A program made the translations under genes and the position numbers. From the NCBI GenBank assembly GCA_022712235.1, contig JALAGW010000170.1, forward strand, positions 1 to 10,621: DNA of 10,621 nucleotides, read 5' to 3'. The stretch comes from Brevundimonas sp. (GTDB lineage Bacteria; Pseudomonadota; Alphaproteobacteria; Caulobacterales; Caulobacteraceae). Of this stretch, positions 6,166-10,621 are shown piece after piece. Under the pieces are notes generated by a model. That model worked only from the letters and a program-made list of their open reading frames with translations. It ran no database searches and had not been told where the DNA came from. The stretch's first letter is position 1. The number at the start of each line of letters is the position of its first letter.

Positions 6166-7694
6166 CCTTGGAACGCCTGCGTCGTGTGCGCCAATGGATA
6201 CTTGACGCAGGCCATGTCGATGAGGCGTCCTCGGCGTCATTGCCGCCGGGAGACGGAAGCATGCACGTCAAGGCCGCCTTGCGGACGCCAGAGCTCGATC
6301 CCGCCCTGCGCGAAGGCGATACTGTGGGCGCGCTCGCCGGCGATGCGCTTCTACTCGCGGCAGACTTTCTCGACTCGGTCGAGAGCGACGACACCGACGC
6401 GCGCAAGACCTTGGCCGATGAAGCCCAGGTATGTCGCAAGATGGCCGAAGCGGTCGCTCAGGCGCCCCTGCGCAATTCCTCCCAGGTCCTGGCTCCTGCC
6501 GACCTGGGAGGACGTTTCTTCACCCTCACTGAGCGCATGTGGCCCAATGCGGAGGTCGCCAGCTATCTTCTGGGCCATGTCGCCGAACTGATGAAGCAGC
6601 TTCCGGCAACCGACGGCGCGCTGAAAAATCGCCTGCTTCTGGACGCTCAGAATCTGCAGCGTGTGCAAACCTTGCTGGACATCGCCCCCAACGCTCGATT
6701 GGGGCCGCGTCTGACGGAGCTCCTGCCTCTGCTGCGGAACCTCGAACGGCCAGTCGAGGGGGAGACGCCCTTTCCACCGCTGTTGATCGACGGCGTGACC
6801 GCGGACCCGGTGTTCCACGCGGCCGCTCAGGACGCCTATCGGATCGTGGTCGGGCGTGAGCTGAACGACCTGCCCGGCATGGCCAGCGCGGTCTGGTCCG
6901 GCAAGCTGGCTCTCGCCTGGCTGCGGACGCACAACGAAGGTTGGTCGTTCACCACAACGGAAGCGGCGCGAATCATGGAGGCCGTGCGCAGCCCGCGAGA
7001 GCCGTGGAGCCGATCGCCGGGCATGCCGGGCGATTGGACAGACCTGGACAGCGGGGCCGCCGCCGAGGTCCTGCGTCTGATCGGCGCGCACCATCGCATG
7101 GGCAAGACGCGCGCGCCCTTTCCCCTGGCCGGCTTCTGCGACCGGGTGCGCACCTTGCCGCTGGCTTGTCATGGCGGGGTGATGCTGATCGAGGTCCAGG
7201 GACGCGTCAGCGGCGGGACGACCGGAATCGCCTCCTTCCTTCTGACCGAAGACAAGATCCTGGCCGTCGATGGGAATTCGGCCTGGATCCACGACCTGAA
7301 CGACGCCGTCGGCCCCCATCTTCACGACGAGGGCGCGCGACTGGACTACATCCGCCTCTTCATGAACTGTGTTCGCTATGAAGGGGAACGGTTTCAGCCG
7401 ACGGAGTCCTTCGAGGACCTTGCGGATCGGGCGACGGACGCCGACGCCCTGCGCGACCTTTGCGCAGGACACGCCCGCGCCATCCAGCCGGCCGGTTTCG
7501 ACGCCGAAGGCCGCTGGCTCTTCCTGCTTGTGGTCTGCCACCGGCAGAGCCTCTTCGCCGCCGGTCTGGCCCTGACTCCCGATGGCATGGTGGAAATGAT
7601 CGACGACAGAATCCTGGCCGAAGACGTCCCCGTTCGCTCCGAACGTTTGGACGGCCTCTTTGTCGTTCTGACTTCCGAGGAAACACGCTCATGA
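6162..7694 (+). CDS. Unknown 510-aa protein coupled to a VirD4-like ATPase
   Basis: I do not recognise a family. The protein is soluble by sequence: there is no signal peptide and no membrane helix. The first 200 residues are mainly helical and acidic (LLLAADFLDS, ARKTLADEAQ, TELLPLLRNL). The C-terminal half has two stretches that look like alternating beta strands, at about 337-379 (VMLIEVQGRV, ASFLLTEDKILAVDG) and 450-492 (RWLFLLVVCH, AGLALTPDGMVEMID). These two resemble each other and may be an internal duplication. No Walker, HExxH, HUH or DEDD-type motif was found. The start at 6162 is taken for the ATGA overlap with the small gene. An alternative ATG at 6261 has a better Shine-Dalgarno (GGGAG) and would remove 33 residues. 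The TGA overlaps the ATPase start as ATGA, so it is probably made in step with, and may bind, that ATPase. Confidence 0.8.
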   Translation: MTLERLRRVRQWILDAGHVDEASSASLPPGDGSMHVKAALRTPELDPALREGDTVGALAGDALLLAADFLDSVESDDTDARKTLADEAQVCRKMAEAVAQAPLRNSSQVLAPADLGGRFFTLTERMWPNAEVASYLLGHVAELMKQLPATDGALKNRLLLDAQNLQRVQTLLDIAPNARLGPRLTELLPLLRNLERPVEGETPFPPLLIDGVTADPVFHAAAQDAYRIVVGRELNDLPGMASAVWSGKLALAWLRTHNEGWSFTTTEAARIMEAVRSPREPWSRSPGMPGDWTDLDSGAAAEVLRLIGAHHRMGKTRAPFPLAGFCDRVRTLPLACHGGVMLIEVQGRVSGGTTGIASFLLTEDKILAVDGNSAWIHDLNDAVGPHLHDEGARLDYIRLFMNCVRYEGERFQPTESFEDLADRATDADALRDLCAGHARAIQPAGFDAEGRWLFLLVVCHRQSLFAAGLALTPDGMVEMIDDRILAEDVPVRSERLDGLFVVLTSEETRS

Positions 7695-9193
7695 CCCTGA
7701 TTCCGATCGACAACGCCCTGGGGCTGCCCGAAAGCATCGACGAACCGGGCCTCATCGTAGGCTGGTCGCTGGAACGCGATCGTCGACGTTCGGCCGTCGG
7801 CTTCAAGTTCGGCGCGGCGGCGGCCGATCCGGCATCCGCCGTGATCGACCCCATCCTGATGGAACGAGAGGGGCACCTGATGACCATCGCCCCGACCGGC
7901 GCGGGCAAGGGGACCGGCTGCATCGTCCCCGCGCTATTGCGCTTCGACGGCCCGGTGATCGTCATCGACCCCAAGGGCGAGAACGCCCTGATGACCGAAC
8001 GTCGTCGGCGCGAACTCGGCCAGACGGTGGCCGTGCTCGACCCCATGGGCGTCACCGGTCTGCCCGCCGCCTCGCTCAACCCGCTCGACATCCTGGACCC
8101 CGACAGCCCCACCTTCGTCGATGACGCGATGGCCGTCGTCTCGGCCCTGGCCAGCCCTGACGTCGAGGCTGATGTCAGCGACGGCGGCTATTGGCGTGAA
8201 CGGGGCGCCACCTTCGTCCTCGGCGTGGTGCTGCACGTCATGAGCGACCTGCCGCCCGCCGAACGCCATCTGGAGACGGTGCGAACCCTGGTCAACCAGG
8301 CGGTCGGCGAGATCGGCCTCTACACCGCCACGGCCGAACGTCCGGGCGAGACCGGCGGTCTGGCCGGCACCGTCCTCGCGGCGCTGGAGGCCTCGCGCAA
8401 CGCCGAGGCGCGCGACATCGGCCGGATGCTCCGCATCGGCGCCGTCTCCACCCTGGGCGGCATCCTCTCCTTCTCGCAGAACATCGTCGAGGTGGTGCGA
8501 TCGGGCATGATCGGCCCCTCTCTGCGACAGACCAGTTTCGATCTCGGCGCGGTCCAGCGGGGCGATCCGCTGTCGATCTACCTCGTCCTGCCGCCCCACA
8601 TGCTGGAAAGTCATGGCCGACTGTTGCGTCTGTGGGTCCACACCCTGATGACCCTGATCTCGGGGCGCAGCGGCCGACCGCCGAAGTCGACGCTGTTCAT
8701 CCTCGACGAGGCGGCCCAGCTCGGCGCCTTCGACGATCTGCGTCGGGCCATCACCCTGATGCGCGGCTATGGCCTGCAGACCTGGAGTTTCTGGCAGGAT
8801 CCCAGCCAGCTTCAGAACCTCTATCCGCGCGACTGGCAGACCATGGTCAATAATTGTCGGGCCGTGCAGTGCTTCGGCGCCAACACCATGCTGGCGGCCG
8901 AGGCCATGGCGCGCCTGGTCGGCTTCGGTTCGCCCGAACAGCTTCTGGATCTCGACGACGACGAGATCCTGCTGCAGCTGTCCGGCGACATGCCGGTGAT
9001 CGCCCGGCTGCCCAACTATCGGACGGACCCCATCTTCGCCGGTCTCTACGACGTCAATCCCTTCCATGATCCGTCCCGCCCGGTGCAAAAGCCCAAGCCG
9101 GTCCTGCGCGTGTTCGAGCGATCGCCGCCGGTCGTGGAGCCCGCCACCCCGGCGGAGGTCCTGGCCCGGCTCAGGGCCCGATCTGGCCGATAG
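7691..9193 (+). CDS. VirD4/TraG-like type IV coupling-protein ATPase lacking membrane segments
   Basis: This 500-aa protein belongs to the VirD4/TraG/TraD group of hexameric ATPases, which feed DNA or protein substrates to type IV secretion channels. Seen in order are Walker A APTGAGKGT (67-75, K73), VIDPKGE (91-97), VAVLDPMG, SLNPLDIL (128-135), YWRERG (167-172), Walker B TLFILDEAAQLG (334-345, D339/E340), and a downstream QTWSFWQDPSQL segment (363-374) with Q369 and Q373. The last part (LFILDE onward) fits the TraG/TraM-recognition region. Typical VirD4 proteins have about 600-700 residues and two N-terminal membrane helices; here only some 60 soluble residues precede Walker A, so it should be cytosolic or recruited by a partner. 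The start at 7691 follows the ATGA overlap with the unknown gene; the frame is open upstream to 7460, but that stretch lies antiparallel in frame to a real gene. No relaxase is nearby in the window. The ATPase family is secure; the transfer role is inferred. Confidence 0.88.
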   Translation: MTLIPIDNALGLPESIDEPGLIVGWSLERDRRRSAVGFKFGAAAADPASAVIDPILMEREGHLMTIAPTGAGKGTGCIVPALLRFDGPVIVIDPKGENALMTERRRRELGQTVAVLDPMGVTGLPAASLNPLDILDPDSPTFVDDAMAVVSALASPDVEADVSDGGYWRERGATFVLGVVLHVMSDLPPAERHLETVRTLVNQAVGEIGLYTATAERPGETGGLAGTVLAALEASRNAEARDIGRMLRIGAVSTLGGILSFSQNIVEVVRSGMIGPSLRQTSFDLGAVQRGDPLSIYLVLPPHMLESHGRLLRLWVHTLMTLISGRSGRPPKSTLFILDEAAQLGAFDDLRRAITLMRGYGLQTWSFWQDPSQLQNLYPRDWQTMVNNCRAVQCFGANTMLAAEAMARLVGFGSPEQLLDLDDDEILLQLSGDMPVIARLPNYRTDPIFAGLYDVNPFHDPSRPVQKPKPVLRVFERSPPVVEPATPAEVLARLRARSGR

Positions 9194-9202
9194 GAGCTTC
9201 GG

Positions 9203-10621
9203 ATGGACGTCCGCCTTCGCCCAGCAGAAACATCGGATGCACCGCCCGAGCCGCCGGTGACGCCGAACGACATCGAACCAGGCCCGGACTGGTGGTCGAA
9301 CTGGCGCCAGGAAGACTACTCCTGGGACGGGCTCGCCGACAAAAACTGGGATGGCTGGGCGTGGGACCCCGCGCTGATGCGGGTCGTTCCTCAAGCCGGC
9401 GCAGAGGAGGAATGCCGTCCCGCCACGCTTCAACATCAATGGTGGTCACATCGGGACGCCCTGTTCATCGATCCCCACGACGGGCGCGGCTACACGGTGG
9501 CGCACCTTCCGCTGACCTGGTCCGACGGCTCTCCATCCCCCAAGACGAGCGGCCATGGCGGGGAGGTGGACGATGGGCTGACCATCGCCGTTCAGGACCT
9601 TTTGAAGGCCGCTCCCGGCGGAACGGTCGATCTGAGCGGAGTGGTTTTTGCCGAAAGGGCGTCGATCGCCATACCCGGCGGGCGGAACATCCGGCTGCGG
9701 ATGAAACGTGTCTATGCGGCCGGAAGCCTGTCTCTTCGCGATGAGAATGGAGACGCCGCCCGCCTGGGCGAACTCGACATCGAATCCTCCTGGCTCAAGA
9801 AAGACCTGGATATCGAAGGCGCGACCATAGACGGCGGGATGCGTCTGATCACGCACCGGGGCAGCGAGATCGGAGGCGACCTCCAATGTCAGGACCTGCG
9901 GCTCAACGGTCGCCTGCGCGGGCGCTTCGGTGTGAAACGACGCGCCCTCTTCGACGGCGCGATCTTCGAACAGGGCGTGATCTTCGAGGACTGCCTGTTC
10001 TTCTCATGGGCGTCCTTCGAAGACGCCCGCTTCCGCGGTCCGGCCCAATTCGCCCGGGCGATCATCGGCGACGCCCGGTTCGGAGGCGCGACCTTCGAGC
10101 GCTTCGCCGAGTTCCCAGGCGCGGCCTTCCTGCGCTCGGCGGACTTCGTCAACGCCGCCTTCGCCGGCGCGGTCGTCTTCTCCAAGGCCGCCTTCAGCCA
10201 AGGCGCGAACTTCACCGGCGCGGGCTTCGGCTCCGACCTGCACCTTCACGGCGCGCGCTTCGAAGGCGCCGCCCTCTTCTCGGGGCGAGCGGCCCTGGCC
10301 ACGGATCGCAACCCGCAGGCCATCGTCCTTCGACCATCGGCCGACGCAGACGGCTGGACCGGGGCCGTCGCCGCAGAGGATCTGCTGGCCGCCTTCGCCC
10401 GTCGCTCCTTCCAGACGATCGACGCCTCCGAGGCCGTCTTCGTTCGCGACGCCGACTTCAGCAATCGCGACGTCCTGCAGCCGTCCAGCTTCGCGGGCGC
10501 ACGCTTCCTGGGCGATACACGGTTCCACGGCAGCCGCCTCCATCAGCGCGTCAACTTCCACGACGCCCGGTTCGAAGCCCTGGACTATGAGACCCAACCG
10601 CCCCGCGCGCGTCTCGTCGGC
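9203..10621 (+). CDS. Pentapeptide-repeat protein, C-terminus beyond the window
   Basis: The frame starts at 9203, with GGAG overlapping the ATPase stop (TAGGAG), and is open for 473 codons to the right edge. Residues 30-54 are strikingly tryptophan-rich (seven W, as in DWWSNW and NWDGWAWD). Residues about 137-245 look like irregular beta coils (GGTVDLSGVVF, DLDIEGATIDGG). Residues about 248-360 are pentapeptide repeats of the phenylalanine-centred type (ATFERFAEF, ADFVNAAF, ANFTGAGF), then a non-repeat insert at about 361-408, then more repeats at about 409-459 (ADFSN, ARFLG, TRFHG, ARFEA). Such repeats fold as a right-handed quadrilateral beta-helix. Some relatives (Qnr, MfpA) mimic DNA and bind gyrase, while others have unknown or secretion-related roles. 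No signal peptide is seen. Its place 9 nt after the VirD4-like gene suggests it is a partner or a cargo; its function is not known. Confidence 0.85.
   Translation, partial: MDVRLRPAETSDAPPEPPVTPNDIEPGPDWWSNWRQEDYSWDGLADKNWDGWAWDPALMRVVPQAGAEEECRPATLQHQWWSHRDALFIDPHDGRGYTVAHLPLTWSDGSPSPKTSGHGGEVDDGLTIAVQDLLKAAPGGTVDLSGVVFAERASIAIPGGRNIRLRMKRVYAAGSLSLRDENGDAARLGELDIESSWLKKDLDIEGATIDGGMRLITHRGSEIGGDLQCQDLRLNGRLRGRFGVKRRALFDGAIFEQGVIFEDCLFFSWASFEDARFRGPAQFARAIIGDARFGGATFERFAEFPGAAFLRSADFVNAAFAGAVVFSKAAFSQGANFTGAGFGSDLHLHGARFEGAALFSGRAALATDRNPQAIVLRPSADADGWTGAVAAEDLLAAFARRSFQTIDASEAVFVRDADFSNRDVLQPSSFAGARFLGDTRFHGSRLHQRVNFHDARFEALDYETQPPRARLVG

Noticed and set aside
6351..7541. Long open frame on the minus strand opposite the 510-aa unknown gene
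   Set aside because: The plus-strand gene is linked by ATGA overlaps to its neighbours and has natural protein composition; the antisense frame has no ribosome site or operon partner.
7460..7690. N-terminal extension of the VirD4-like protein
   Set aside because: The extension lies inside the coding end of the upstream gene in another frame, is arginine- and proline-rich, and the ATGA overlap gives a good start at 7691.
7934..9439. Long open frame on the minus strand opposite the VirD4-like gene
   Set aside because: The plus strand encodes intact Walker A and B motifs here; the antisense translation is rich in H, R, G and D as expected for a shadow.

Overview
The window looks like chromosomal DNA of a high-GC alphaproteobacterium, most likely from Caulobacterales (Brevundimonas or Caulobacter-like). 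This taxonomic guess rests on the very GC-rich third codon positions, the many short ATGA gene overlaps, and a secreted beta-propeller phytase of the type common in that group. No rRNA, tRNA, CRISPR array, insertion sequence or phage structural gene was seen.

Left part (1-4594, all on the minus strand). In transcription order there is an OmpR-family response regulator (3893-4594), a membrane sensor histidine kinase overlapping it by 4 bp (2565-3896), a secreted two-domain beta-propeller phytase after a 150-bp gap (333-2414), and, after a further 202 bp, the first 43 codons of a dicarboxylate/amino acid:cation symporter that leaves the window (1-130). The phytase has one complete catalytic propeller at its C-terminus. 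A degenerate propeller at the N-terminus has lost the acidic metal ligands. The two-component system may control the phytase, but this is only suggested by position.

Middle (4717-5748, plus strand). A predicted secreted zinc metallopeptidase (HELGH plus a downstream WLDE glutamate) is divergent from the two-component system, with 122 bp between the two starts.

Right part (5944 to beyond 10621, plus strand). A tightly packed operon starts after a 195-bp spacer holding a hairpin and an AT-rich promoter-like patch. Its genes are a 73-aa unknown protein with an excellent Shine-Dalgarno, a 510-aa unknown soluble protein, a 500-aa VirD4/TraG-like ATPase without membrane segments, and a long pentapeptide-repeat protein that is still open at the right edge. 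The first three genes are joined by ATGA overlaps. The fourth starts 9 nt after the ATPase stop, with its Shine-Dalgarno overlapping that stop. No relaxase, oriT or VirB-type channel gene is visible. This unknown / coupling-ATPase / pentapeptide cassette is the best candidate here for an undescribed system. It could be a recruitment module of a type IV secretion system, or an ATPase-based accessory or defence module. The sequence alone does not decide.
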